NCBI GenBank assembly: GCA_018398765.1
Contig: JAHBMJ010000631.1
Span: 77,387 to 110,900, forward strand
Direction: 5' to 3'
Source: Chromera velia
Lineage: Eukaryota; Sar; Chromeraceae
Length of the DNA stretch: 33,514 nucleotides
Below are positions 1 through 11,200 of this stretch, one piece after another (position 1 is the stretch's first letter; every line of letters begins with the position of its first letter). Under the pieces are notes generated by a model. That model did no database searches, was not told where the DNA came from, and saw only the letters and a list, made by a program, of their open reading frames with translations. The position numbers were made by a program, and so were the translations under genes.

Positions 1-153
1 ATTTGGAGTGCGAAAGTTTGGAAAATGGATTCGGAGGATGCGGCGGCAGCTGCGACTGCAACGGAGGAGCGGAAGGAGAAGGGGAAAAAAGAAAGGGAAG
101 AGAAGAAGAAAATGGGTGGTGATGGGGAGCTAGGGAAAAGAGACAGTGGATGA
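1..153 (+). CDS. possible 3' end of an exon, Ala/Lys/Glu-rich peptide (partial)
   Basis: Frame 1 is open from the left window edge to a TGA at 151-153 (50 codons). An ATG at 25 is followed by an alanine run and then a strongly charged Lys/Glu segment. It could be the last exon of a gene that begins outside the window, or a short chance frame. I recognise no domain. The purine-rich composition resembles the low-complexity DNA next to it, so support is weak. Confidence 0.15.
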   Translation: MWSAKVWKMDSEDAAAAATATEERKEKGKKEREEKKKMGGDGELGKRDSG

Positions 154-1373
154 TGTTGGAATGGAGAAGCAGGAGAAAGACGCGAAGATGCGTTAGAAAA
201 CGGATACAGAGAGGAAGAGGGGGGCAACTGTCACACAGATATTTCTCCTCCTCTTCTCTTCGTACAGTCTTCCCCCTCCTCTCTTTCCTTTCCGCGCTAT
301 CCTGACACCCCTCCCCCTCAGACCGCTCTCACAGACTCCAACGCACACCACCTCGCCCCTCACCAACCAGTCAATGAAGACAAGCCACGGTCTCTCTCCC
401 ATTGATGCATGACATGATTGCTGCATCACCCATGCATCTCTCTGATCGAATAAAACGGCGTGACGCTGTGGCGGGCCGGGTAGGTCAAGGTGCGAGACCC
501 AGCTTGGCCGAGGGGGGTCATGCAGCTGCTGAGAGGGAGAGCTATGGAGAGAGAGATGCAGCTTGTAGCAGACAATTAAGGGAGGAATGAAGAGTCTGTC
601 GGAGGAGAAGGAAGGGGCGGAAGAAGTTGTTGGGATTGAAGGGGGAGGGGCGGAGAAGAGGCGGCAAAGGCTCACAAGTCGCATCGATGTTGTTGAGTGC
701 TGGAAGTGGGACTGGTGTTGTCCTCTCTCAATTTGCGCTCCCGTTCACTTTCAACACCTTGGCAGCTCTCGAAGACGTGGGTGCGCCAATTTGGGAAGAC
801 CAGTAGATTTCTTTCAGTCACGGGGGGGAGACTTGAAAGTATCGATATCAGAAGAACGGCACACGCATGTGCGCAATCAGAATCAAGAAAGAAAAAAGGA
901 ACGAGAAACTTAAAGAAAGCCTTCGTCAGTCACAGGAAGGTGTGCAATCATGCAGGCAGGTGGGCAGAAAGAAGAAATTCTCTCTCTTTTTGTTCTGCAT
1001 GTGCGGTGCCATCCATGCTCTGTGAAGGTTCGAATGATTCGATAGAAGTCTGTTTTCGTTCTTTGTCGTCGATATCTGGGTTGCGTGTATAAGTTTTCGG
1101 AACGTCAAGGTTTCTGACGTTACCTTGGTGCGTACGCATCAATACACGTCGATGTGTATGTGCGGAGGCGCTCGATCTGGTATGCATGCTCTTGTGGGAA
1201 AGGGGTTTGTTTCGATCAATTCTTATTCTGATAATTTGCTCATGCCTGCCATGGGGTGGATCGAAGGAATGCTTCGTCAACAATGTTGATTGGACAGGTG
1301 GGCTTTGTTGATTGCACACGGGCAAGGACATCGAAGGACATGGATGGGAGAGAGAAGGGATTGGCAGGTCTTT

Positions 1374-1480
1374 TTCTCTTTCTTTCCTTCCTTGTTTCTT
1401 TCTTTCTTTCTTTCTTTCTTTCTTTGTTTCTTTCTCTCTTTCTCTCTTTTGTTCGTTCGTCCTTCCTTTTTTTCTTTTTC
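1374..1480. repeat. TTTC-type polypyrimidine microsatellite
   Basis: This is a nearly pure pyrimidine strand made mainly of TTTC and TTCC units. It produces long artificial frames (Phe/Leu/Ser-rich on plus, Lys/Glu/Arg-rich on minus) that should not be read as genes. Confidence 0.85.
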
Positions 1481-1509
1481 TCTCTTTCGCGCGCCCGCGC
1501 ACTGCGAAG

Positions 1510-1622
1510 GTTGTTCAACCGGTCAGGTTGGATGATCTCTTCTCTTCTTTATTCCCTTTTAAGGGAGGGCTTCGCTGTATATGCGAGTGCATGCATGTTG
1601 TTCAACCGGTAAGGTTGGATGA
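1510..1622 (+). repeat. pair of 26-bp direct repeats
   Basis: The segment at 1510-1535 recurs at 1597-1622 with one mismatch (CCGGTCAGG versus CCGGTAAGG), a spacing of 87 bp. The first copy lies directly after the polypyrimidine tract. The copies may be a small tandem duplication or two sites of one element. Function is unknown. Confidence 0.7.
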
Positions 1623-2268
1623 CGGCGTTGTCCTTTAGGAGGACCACTTCTGCCTCGCACTTGTTCTCTTTCAATTGTCTCTCTGTCTATTTGCCTGTGA
1701 GATTTCATCCTAGAGTTCATCTTTCTATCTCTTCGCCTTCCCCTTTTCTCTCTCTGACGGTTTGTCTGCCTGTCTTTCTGTGAGCTTGCCTTTCGGTGTG
1801 TTGATCGCTGCACCAATGGGAATAATGCGGCGGACTTCTACCCATCAACCCCCATGTACCTCATGTGTACCTGAGCGAGCTCTCTCTCCGAAATTTAAAA
1901 CCGTGTATTTAAGATTGTGGATTTAAATTGTGCCCAATCCTGACAGTGTGTTTAAAACCGTTACACACGGTACCGTCCGTGTGCACTGCTCAATCATGTT
2001 TATATGGTTGTATAACTCTTTAACATATGATGATTAACGCCTGAAAAACATTTATCAAACGCCCTGCCCCATACATATTGTCAGTATGGCATTTAGCTTG
2101 AACCACTCCTTATATAAAACTTTAATTGAATTTCTATAATTTTATTAATTCAATAAGTGATAAGTGCATGACTTATAGTGACTTATTGATGCCCTACTAG
2201 GTGCCTTAGACTATAGACCCTAGAGCAGTGTCTAGCACTGTCTGAGTCACCACTTAAAATGATTCTTC

Positions 2269-2718
2269 TTAGGAGTAACTACGTACCGGTCCTTTTCAGA
2301 AGGCTCTTGGTTACCATCAATTTAGTAACCGAAATTTGGTAACTAGCAGAGGCTGAGAAGACTACCGCTACCATGGTAATCTGGCCGTATCTGGCTGCAA
2401 ATATGTTGGATCAGGATCTAATATATGAGAAATACATCTTTAAAGACTGTGTACAGCGTAAAAAAGATCCTTTTTGGACTTGTTTTGACTTGCACGTACA
2501 GATATTTGTGGATATAAGAGATATTTGCAATACATCTATTTTTGGTACCCAATTTACCCACTAGTTTGTCCAGTTTAAAAGGACGATTACCACTGTTTTA
2601 GCTACTAAAACAATAGTAATCAATGTGACTCTGCATGATTACCATAACTATAAAAATGGTTACCAAGCGGTCTAACGGCCGCCTGGGTAACCAAACTAAG
2701 TTGGTTAATTACTCCTAA
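2269..2718. mobile_element. candidate non-autonomous inverted-repeat element with GGTTACC clusters
   Basis: TTAGGAGTAA at 2269-2278 is perfectly inverted at 2709-2718 (TTACTCCTAA). Just inside each end lie related GGTTACC/GGTAACC boxes, and similar dyads recur inside the interval (about 2311-2345, 2370, 2590, 2640-2690). No coding frame of note is present. This fits a MITE-like element of about 450 bp. I found no clear target-site duplication, so the boundaries are uncertain. Confidence 0.4.
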
Positions 2719-2961
2719 CAACACAGTATAATCTTTCAAATTATCCTTGATAAAATATAATCAGTTATTATTAGATCTTTAACAACAGTCAAAAGCCTAA
2801 AATTATGAGTAAGTATTGTTGAATAATTGTTCTAATTAAGTAAAAACTATGGGAGCTCGATGGCATGCCTCTCTGCGTTTTAACTTTCGGATCCTTTCTT
2901 CTTTGGCTTTTGTTGCAACGTTTACTACTGTAACATAGTACTGTTATCTAGTATGTAATGT
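2719..2961. other. AT-rich spacer downstream of the minus-strand gene
   Basis: This is AT-rich DNA after the stop codon of the minus-strand secreted-protein gene. It probably holds that gene's 3' UTR. I see no gene. Confidence 0.4.
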
Positions 2962-4022
2962 TTACAAGAGATCGAATAACTTCGGCTCCATCTCTGCAAT
3001 CTCCTGACAAGTAGACAGTCCTCTTCCCCTTGAGATCTGCTCAATCTGAACACAAGTGTTGAAGTTGTCCGGGCAATCCAGCTGCACTCATGGAAAAAAC
3101 GGTCGATATTCACACTCGCCGCATTTTGCTTGGCAGACGCAAAAAAACATTGTACAGATTTTCAACGCGTCGAAGCAATTCAGCGGTACGCAAAAAGAGA
3201 CAAGCAGTCAGGCAGTCTTATGAAGGAGTTCATTTTCGCACTTCTTTGGAAAAACTGAACAGAGTTGCCACGTGAACACCTCGATCAGTTCTGTTCCTAT
3301 CAGCCTGAGAGTGCACTTATGCATATGCAGCGAAGACCTTTTTGTGTGGCACAACGCATGAATGCATATCAGAAAGCAGATGTCCGTTATACATATCTAT
3401 ACATGTATGTATGTGCATGCATGCATTCCGTGTATGAATGTAGATATGAGTATGCGTATGTTTTATATTTGAACGAGAGTTCATGTGCGTCTGTGTGCGA
3501 GTGCGCGCGTGCGTGTGTGTGCAGCAGAGGGCTTACAGGGTTACAACTGCCCCGCTCCATTTCCAGAGCGCCTGCGCCGTGAGTCGGGCGGAGCGCTCCA
3601 TTGAGCTCCCGGATCACTTCCTTGCAAGCATCGCATAGATGGTGCCTTCCGATCTTCAAAGTGGTGGCAAATGAATTCTGGAAGGTGGAGGTCGAACAGT
3701 AGGGGTTTCCGCTTGGCTTCATGAGATTTTGGCAAACGGTCTGGGGGTCTCAGTTCTCGCCCATTTGCTCGTACACCTTAGTCCAGCGCGTGGCGTCGAA
3801 TCGCAATTGATTGTAGACTGTCTGTTCAGGCGTTCCTCCATGCACACCCCCAAAACGGCGGCTGTCTTCGCATATTGACAGGACAGTCGAGGCGCAGTTT
3901 ATGATGGGAAGATCTGTGTGGACATCAGCAAGAAGTGTGTGCTGCTTTGAAGACACAGTCAGGAATAAGCACAGAAGAGAGGCCGTTGTGAGGGAAAGGA
4001 GACGGAGACCGAAGATCGTCAT
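2962..4022 (-). CDS. small secreted Cys-rich protein with an in-frame UGA, two exons
   Basis: I infer two exons on the minus strand: 4022-3537 and 3081-2962. The first begins with ATG and a hydrophobic signal-peptide-like stretch (residues about 1-25). Its reading frame continues unbroken for 162 codons except for one TGA at 3752-3750 (codon 91). The exon ends at CCT|GTAAGC in phase 0. The intron (3536-3082) ends in GAGTGCAG, and the last exon resumes in phase 0 and stops at TAA 2964-2962. Read through, the product is 201 codons. The region after the signal has ten Cys (43, 51, 97, 109, 130, 133, 160, 165, 172, 187), an even number that suits disulfides. I recognise no family. The UGA may be a nonsense mutation, an error (TGG to TGA is the simplest change), a recoded codon, or part of a very short unrecognised intron (GT to AG, 36 nt, in frame). 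It lies head to head with the nitrite reductase gene. Confidence 0.5.
3082..3536 (-). other. intron of the Cys-rich protein gene
   Basis: Donor GTAAGC and acceptor TGCAG, both read on the minus strand, with phase 0 on both sides. The intron contains the CA/GT-rich microsatellite near 3390-3525. That repeat would otherwise extend the first exon as a His/Tyr-rich artefact. Confidence 0.5.
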
Positions 4023-4818
4023 TGCTCTGGAAAGTCTGCTTCTCTTGTTTCTTCAGCAAGCCCCTACAGAAAGTCTTGTGCGCATCAGACTCAACAAGTA
4101 TGTAGGTTGGACCAATCTGTCGAAGTCGAGCCATGAGGCATTCATTCAGGTCTATATATTAATATATACTGCGTGGACACGCATGCAAACATCATATCGA
4201 AAAAAATGTATATAATTAGTACCCTAAACTATAAAATACGATCTTTGATCAAATTCGCTCGCAGCGCGCGCGCAAAAATATGTGCGCGTGCTACTATACT
4301 ATAATTGTCTTCAAAGTTCGTGCGTGACGGATGGGGCACTCTTGCGAGTGGTCCGGAAAAGTTGCAAAAGCCGAACAAAAAATAATTTAACCGCCCACAT
4401 TGGCCCCACATGCAAGCATATAGACTTTCCGGGACCAGCATTGAATCAGCCTGCATGCCTTACAAATTTCTCTTCCATGCAGCCACGCCCTTATACCTCT
4501 CTTGATGACGCCTGCTGTGGAAGAAAATGTGCGAGAATTAACTTCAAGGTATAGTGCAGTGCTGTGCGATTTGTGGGTGTATCAGAAAGCCTTTTCAAAT
4601 CACCAGCTGCCCTTCCGATCACAACAGTCAGTCAGTCGAACACGTTTTCCTCGTCCAAGTGAGTGGACTTCAGCCAGTCTCCTCTCTAGGTCTCCTCTTT
4701 CCTGTTTCCAGTCCTTTCGAAAACGGAACGAATCTGCCAAGGGCAGTATTGAAGTCAACCCACCAACTTTGCTTTAAAGAGGCACACACAGACACGCGAA
4801 CTCTGCACTTTTTGAAAG
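4023..4818. promoter_or_regulatory. shared upstream region between divergent genes
   Basis: This 796-bp interval separates the ATG of the minus-strand Cys-rich gene from the ATG of the plus-strand nitrite reductase gene, so it must hold both 5' UTRs and promoters. Visible features are an AT-rich block with TATATATTAATATATA-like sequence near 4153-4170 and a GCGCGCGC run near 4262-4273. I cannot assign a defined promoter motif. The region is assigned by position only. Confidence 0.35.
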
Positions 4819-7800
4819 ATGGCGCCCCAAAGGAAGAAGATCGTTGTCCTTGGACACGGTCCCGTTGGACACAATTTTCTTGGTAAGTCTTCTTAGTTAG
4901 GTCGCGTTCTTTTGGCTTTCAACTGAAGCTGCACTGCGATTCTGTCTTATCGTGCATGGAGTGCATCGGTGAGTTCAAGAGGGGATTCATCATATGGGGG
5001 GTACGCAGAGAGAAAGGACCGATCGTCTCGGTTTGTTTTTGTCGTGACTTGATGAGCCGTCTCTTTAGTTCAAACAGAGAGCGTTCGTGCAGTGGCAATA
5101 TTCCGGGACTCACAGTATGTGTGCAGATTTTTTTGCCTCAACGACGCTCAAACCAACGACTTGTCTTCCTGAACGTCTTCCTTCTTTGTAGCACGAATGC
5201 AGAGTATACTTTGCTTTTCCTTTCCTTTCCTCCGTTTCTGACATCATTGTCACGTACAAGCACAGCAGAGCCAAGAGGGAAAAAACATTCAAAGCGATGT
5301 GTGTTCATCGATGTGTCTACTAACATAGGTGCCCGTACCTTTCTTCTTCGTCCTTCGTGCAGAGACGATGGTTGAAAAGGGAGGGAACAAACTGTTTGAG
5401 TTGATCGTCTTCTGCGAAGAACTGCGACCAGCGTATGACAGAGTGAAGATGACGACCTTCTTCGAACACAGAGACCCAGACAAGCTGGCTTTGTGCGACA
5501 AAGGCTGGTTTGCTGAGAACGACATCTCCTTGTTCGTTGGAGAGAAAGCGTTCGAGGTCGACAGAGAGAAGAAGATGGTCAACGGCCGTGTGCCCTACGA
5601 CTATTTGGTCTTCGCCACTGGGTCGTTTCCGTTCGTGCCTCCAAGTCAGTCTTTGTATTTATGAACGTCTGTCTGCCTGCATTTACAACTGCATTTAAGT
5701 TTTCTCTGTGCATGTGTGTGTGTGTGTGTGTGTGTGTGTTTGAGAGAGAGAGAGAAGTCCATCGCCGTGCATAACCCCGGGTATCCTCCTTTCCATCTTT
5801 CGCAGTCGGCGCGGACGTCAATGTCTTTCAGTGCGTAGTGCCTGTACGCTTCCATACAGAGCATGCATCCTGTACCACTTCCTTCCCTCCTTCCTCCCTG
5901 CCTTCTGCCTGTCTCTCTGTCTGCAGCTCCCGGCCTGTCCACCCAGACTCCCGGAATCTTCGTGTACCGCACTGTTGAGGACATGCAGGCAATGATCGAG
6001 TTTGCCAACCAGGGTGCAAAGAAGGCGGCAGTCATCGGAGGCGGGCTGTTGGGTCTGGAGGCTGCCAAGGCAGTGGCCGACCTCGGTTGCGAGACCCACG
6101 TCCTTGAGATGGCGCCCTTCCTGATGCCCACCCAACTGGACAGCCAGGGGGGGCTGATGCTTACCGAAGTCATCAGAGGTTCGTCCGTCAGAAGACAGAC
6201 AGCTAGGCAGACACAGGCAGGTAGGTAGGCACAGGCAGGGAGACAGACAGGCAGACACAGGAAGGAACAAAAATTCAGGTGGGGACCCCCACACACCCAC
6301 CAGTCAGATGCCTTCCAAACCCTCGCTCTTCGCCCCCCCCAGACTTTCACCCTCACAGAGGAGATAAATAACTTTCTAAACACATGCATGATGCCTCTGT
6401 GCCTCTCTGCGTGCGTGCAGGTATGGGAATCCACGTCCATCTGGGAACCCGCATCAAGCAGATAGTCACGGGAGAAGACGGAAAGTGCAAAGGTGTGGAG
6501 ATGAGTGAGGGCGGTGCTGCCGACGCGGAGCCGTTTCTGATGGACCTGGACATGATCGTTGTGTCTTGCGGTGTCAGACCGAGGGACGAACTCGCAAAGC
6601 AGATGGGCCTCGAGGTCGGTCACTCACGCACTTAGTGGTTTTGTTTAACTTCGTTTTGTATTCGTATTGAGATTGTTGGATGAAATGCATCCACACATCA
6701 TCATGGGGCTGCACGGCTGTCGCGGGTGCATTTGGGTATGTATGTGGGTCACACGGTCTTGAAGAGTCGGAAGGAAGGAAGAACGCGGCGGATGAATCTG
6801 CAGAAAGTCGACTCGGTGCATGGGTATGAAGCCACGCGGAAGAAGGCTTGGATTTCACTGTCTTCGCCAAATGCCTCTGGCTGCGTTTGTGCTCCACCCA
6901 GGGAAGGATACGACTGCTTACCTGAGGGGGTACATGACTGAGCTGCTGACCTGAATCGATCATTCATGTCGTTGATTGTCTGCATGCATGCAGGTCGGCC
7001 CCCGTGGAGGCGTGAAGGTGGACGGGAAGCTGCGGTCTTCCGATTCCTCCGTCTTCGCTGTGGGAGAAGTGGCGTCGTACAACGGGATGTGCTACGGGCT
7101 CTGGGCGCCTGGAGTGCAGCAGGTCTGTCAGTCAGTGAGTTTTGTGGATGTGAAGAAAACACGTTGTTGTTCTGTGTCGATGAAGAAGCATGTAGGTACA
7201 CAGACAAGCGATTGAAGAAGCGAGGAAAGAAATAAGGAAGCAGAAAAGGAATACAGTAAGAAAGGAAGCAAGCAGTGGAGAAACGGCCGATTTATGGGGT
7301 CTCTTGACAGGACGTGCTTCTCTTGCTTTTGTTGCGTTGGCCGGTGCCCTCTTTGCCCTTTTGTCTCGCGCATGTAAACAGAAGGATGGGTGGATGGATG
7401 GAGGGATGGGTGGATGGGTACACTCACTCACTCATTCACTGTCATGGACCCACCTCGCCTCTTCCCCTCTCACACCGCCCATGCGTGCACATCAACCCCC
7501 ACCTTCCTTCCTTCCTTCCTTCCTTCCTTCCTTGTTGACTCTCCCCTTTCCTTCCGTTGCTTCCTTGCTTGTGTGATGACTCGTTCCACCAAGCTTGCAG
7601 GCCGGTGTGCTTGTGGAGAACCTGATCCTCTCCGAGACTGAGGGCGTGTCTCTAGACGATGCGGCCATGAAGGAGTACTCGGGTTCCGATCTGTCCACAA
7701 AACTCAAACTGCTGGGAACTGACGTGGCATCCCTCGGAGCAAGCTCGGCGTTCTGGTTCAAGAAACAGTGGGACGATAAGTCGATGCGCAAACTGGTCAG

Positions 7801-8236
7801 TCGTCAGTCATCAGTCAGTTCAGTGTGTCAGACTGATTGAGAGGGCTGTCTGTCGGTTTTGGCTAATCAGCCTCTTGGTTGATTGATTTGTGTATGACTG
7901 GGCGGCTGTTTCTCTTGTTTACTTTTCCATCTGCCTGCCCGCCTCGCTGCCCTTCTTTCTTTCTTTTTGTTTTTCATTCTCTCCGTCTCTCTCTGCCTCA
8001 CGGCGTGACTCCCTCTCCGTTTTCTTCCGCCTGCCTCTCCTATTCTTTCCCAGACTATCTTCTTTTGTCTGGCGGACCGACTGCCTTCTGCTTTTCTCAT
8101 TTTGAACAGAACATCCTGTTGTGTTCTTTCTGCCTTTGTGTATGCATGCATGCAGGTCCATCACGACGAATGGGCAGGTGTCTACAAGAAGCTGGTGTTC
8201 GACGGAGCAGGGAAGAAACTGATGGGGGCTCTTCTG

Positions 8237-8270
<34 letters not shown>

Positions 8271-11200
8271 TTTTCCCTTGTATTCGCTCTTGAGCTTCTC
8301 CCGCTCTCTCTCCGTCTTGCTGTGTTTCTCTTCTCTTTTGCTTTTGATTCTGTGTCAACAGATCTTTCCGTCGGTCAATCTGTTGTGGCCTTTCTCCTCC
8401 TCCCTCCTGTGTGCGTTCGTTCGTTTCAATTCAGCTCTCTTTTTTCTGTCTCCACCTCTGACAGCCCCCAAATGAACAGGAAAAATGAGGAAAAAAAAGT
8501 GACGGGGTAGAGAAGTGCGAAAAGTGTCCCCAGTGTTTGTTGAGTGGTTCCGTCTGCCGTGCCCTTCACATACGCGCCTTTATTCAGGTGGGTGACGCTT
8601 CCTCTTTCGGGAAGCTTCTGGGACTTGCCCACAGAGGGGACCTGAAGGATAACACCCCCTCAGACCTCCTCGCTCTCGGCATGGGAGGGGGGAAGGCAGG
8701 GGCCGCGGGGGGGGATGACGCGATTGATGACGACGAACTGGTCTGCTCCTGCAATGGCGTCTCTGCGGGATGCCTCAGACAGGCCGTCGCTGATGGTCGG
8801 TTCTGTCCTTCCTCCTTTCTTCTTTGTTCCTTGTTTCCTTGTTTGTTTGCTTTCTTTCTGTCTGCCTTTTTTCTTTCTTTCTGTCTGCCTTTTTTCTTTC
8901 TTTCACTCATACATTCACTCACCTTGTTCTTCTGGTAACGAACTGAAGTTTTCGTCTCTTTCGGGTGGCTTCTGACTCGATCGATGGTGGAACTGAAGCT
9001 TTGTTTCCCCTCTGATTTCCTTCCTGACTCTCTCTATTTTCTTCCTTGTCGCTTCTTCCTTGCATCAATCAATCAACATGTTGGAAGGAATTCACAGATC
9101 CAATCGGGAGGGTGGGCCTTCCCCACCCATCCTCTTCCTCCATGTGTCTGGTGAACGTCTGACGGTCGTTCTGTAGTGGCTAGGACATGGTGACCACGGG
9201 GGCATGAAGGCACACCTGGCTGCTTCGTTTTGTTTTGTTTTGTTTGACTGAATGCTCTCCTTCTCTGTCGGTCGACTTTTCCCCCCACAGGAGGCGGAAA
9301 ATCCAGCAGTAGGTATCTGGTCCTCCTCTTTGTGACTGGTCTCTCTTCTCTACAATCATGCATACATGCATCAATGCAGGGCTTCACGACCTTGAGGACA
9401 TAAAGAAAGCCACAAAGTGCGGCACCGGCTGCGGTGGGTGCATCGCCACAGGCCCGGTGAAATCGATCATCAAGAAGAAGCTGAAGGAACTGGGCATCGA
9501 AAAGAAGGACGCGATCTGCGGGTGCATCCCCTTCGCACGAAAGGAGTTGTTCGACATTATCAAGGTCAAAGAGCTGATGTCCTACGAGGCCGTGATTGAG
9601 GCGTGCTCCGAGAACGTACCCGGAAAGAGGGGGTGTGAGGTCTGCAAGCCAGCTGTGGGATCCATCTTGGCCTCTCTCTGGAACGACCACGTGCTCGCAA
9701 AGGACAGAGCTGTCATCCAGGACACGAATGACAGGTGGGTGGTAGGTGTGTGATGACCGAACTGGGTCAGACGGGGAGGACCTCGGATGCATGATGAAGG
9801 CTCACGACGTTCGTGTTTCTTCAGTACGACCGTGCTTCCCTTCCCTTCGCCCCCTCCTTCATGACTGCGTGCTCAGAGAGCACAAGAAAAGGAGAGACGG
9901 GGCAGAGAGAAGGAAAAATCAAGGCACCTGCCCCTTGTGCTCAAGTGTAAGAACGTCCAGGAGTGTGTGCGTGTGTTCAAGTGTGTGTGCCCCTGCCTGA
10001 CTTCCTGCAGGTTCCTCGCGAACATCCAACGCAACGGCACATACAGTGTCATTCCCCGCATTGCCGGAGGAGAGGTCACTCCTGAGATGCTCGGCGTGAT
10101 CGCAGACGTTGGGAAGAAGTACGGTCTGTACACGAAGATCACAGGAGGACAGAGAATCGACTTGTTCGGGGCACAGAGAAAGGACCTGCCTGCAATCTGG
10201 AAGATCCTCGTCGACGCCGGGTTCGAGTCTGGTCATGCGTATGCGAAAGCTCTCCGTACTGTGAAGAGTTGCGTCGGGTCGACTTGGTGCCGCTTTGGCA
10301 TGCAGGTCGGTTGGTCTGTCGGTGCGTCTAGTCACTCTGCACACAGGGTCTCTGTCTGTCTATGAGACTTTCTCAGACTTTCTTTCTCTCTTGATCTCTC
10401 GCCTAACTTTTATACGACACACCCATCGAGCTTTCGTTCGGAGTGTTTGGTGTTCGTTCCCCCTTTTTTTGCCATTCACTGCTTCCTGAATCACCGACCG
10501 CTTCGTGCGAGTCAGAAGTACTCTCTGTGTGTGTGTGTGTGTGTGTGTATGTACATACATGTGTGTTCAAAGAAAACTTTCCCTGATACTGAAATGGGTT
10601 CCTTTGGTCTGTTCGAAAGTTGTTGGATTTTTCTTTCTGCGAATTGACTTGCAGGATTCCGTCACTTTCGCCGTACGTCTGGAGAACCGGTACAAGGGTC
10701 TCCGTTCCCCCCACAAGCTCAAGTCTGGAGTCTCCGGGTGTGTGCGAGAGTGCGCAGAGGCACAGGGGAAGGATTTCGGAGTTGTTGCCACAGAGAAGGG
10801 ATGGAACCTTTATGTGGCAGGCAATGGAGGCGCCAAGCCCGCACACGCACAGCTGTTGGCTTCCGACGTCGACGACGAGACTTGTGTCAAGCTCATCGAT
10901 CGGTCGGTCAGCCAACGGTCGCACGAGAAAGGAGAGAGACCACCGGAATGAATGAGTGAATGAATGAATGAATGCAGTGAGTGCGGCTGCACGGGATGGC
11001 AAAGGAGGACGCTCAGACACCCAAACAGCATTCATCTTGACCTTCCCGCTTTCATCCTTCCTGCATGCTTGTTGGCTTAATTATCTCCACATGCAGACGA
11101 GTCCTCAACGAGTGAGTGAGTGAACCGACTGCTGCTGTTTTTTTAACTTACTCGCGTCAAGGGTGGCATAAATGAGTGTGCTGAAGGTATGCATGACTGG

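Larger units (their letters stand above)
154..2268. other. intergenic low-complexity DNA, no supported gene
   Basis: Many short frames exist on both strands, but they follow purine-rich or pyrimidine-rich tracts (for example the TTTC tract near 1374-1450) and show no domain, signal peptide or matching splice sites. From about 1880 the composition turns AT-rich, with TTTAAAACCG-type motifs near 1896 and 1953 and a small dyad around GGTACC near 1970. Confidence 0.5.

Noticed and set aside
3750-3752. Calling the UGA a selenocysteine
   Set aside because: I see no SECIS structure by eye and no recognised selenoprotein family, and TGG to TGA is a single change.
6179-6420. Concern that intron 3 donor GTTCGT is wrong
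   Set aside because: No other GT nearby restores phase and the conserved residues. This junction gives V-I-R-G-M-G-I-H-V in the expected order for the family.
5646-6623. 325-codon minus-strand frame antisense to nitrite reductase exons
   Set aside because: It runs opposite clearly homologous exons and through a CA repeat. No domain; an antisense shadow.
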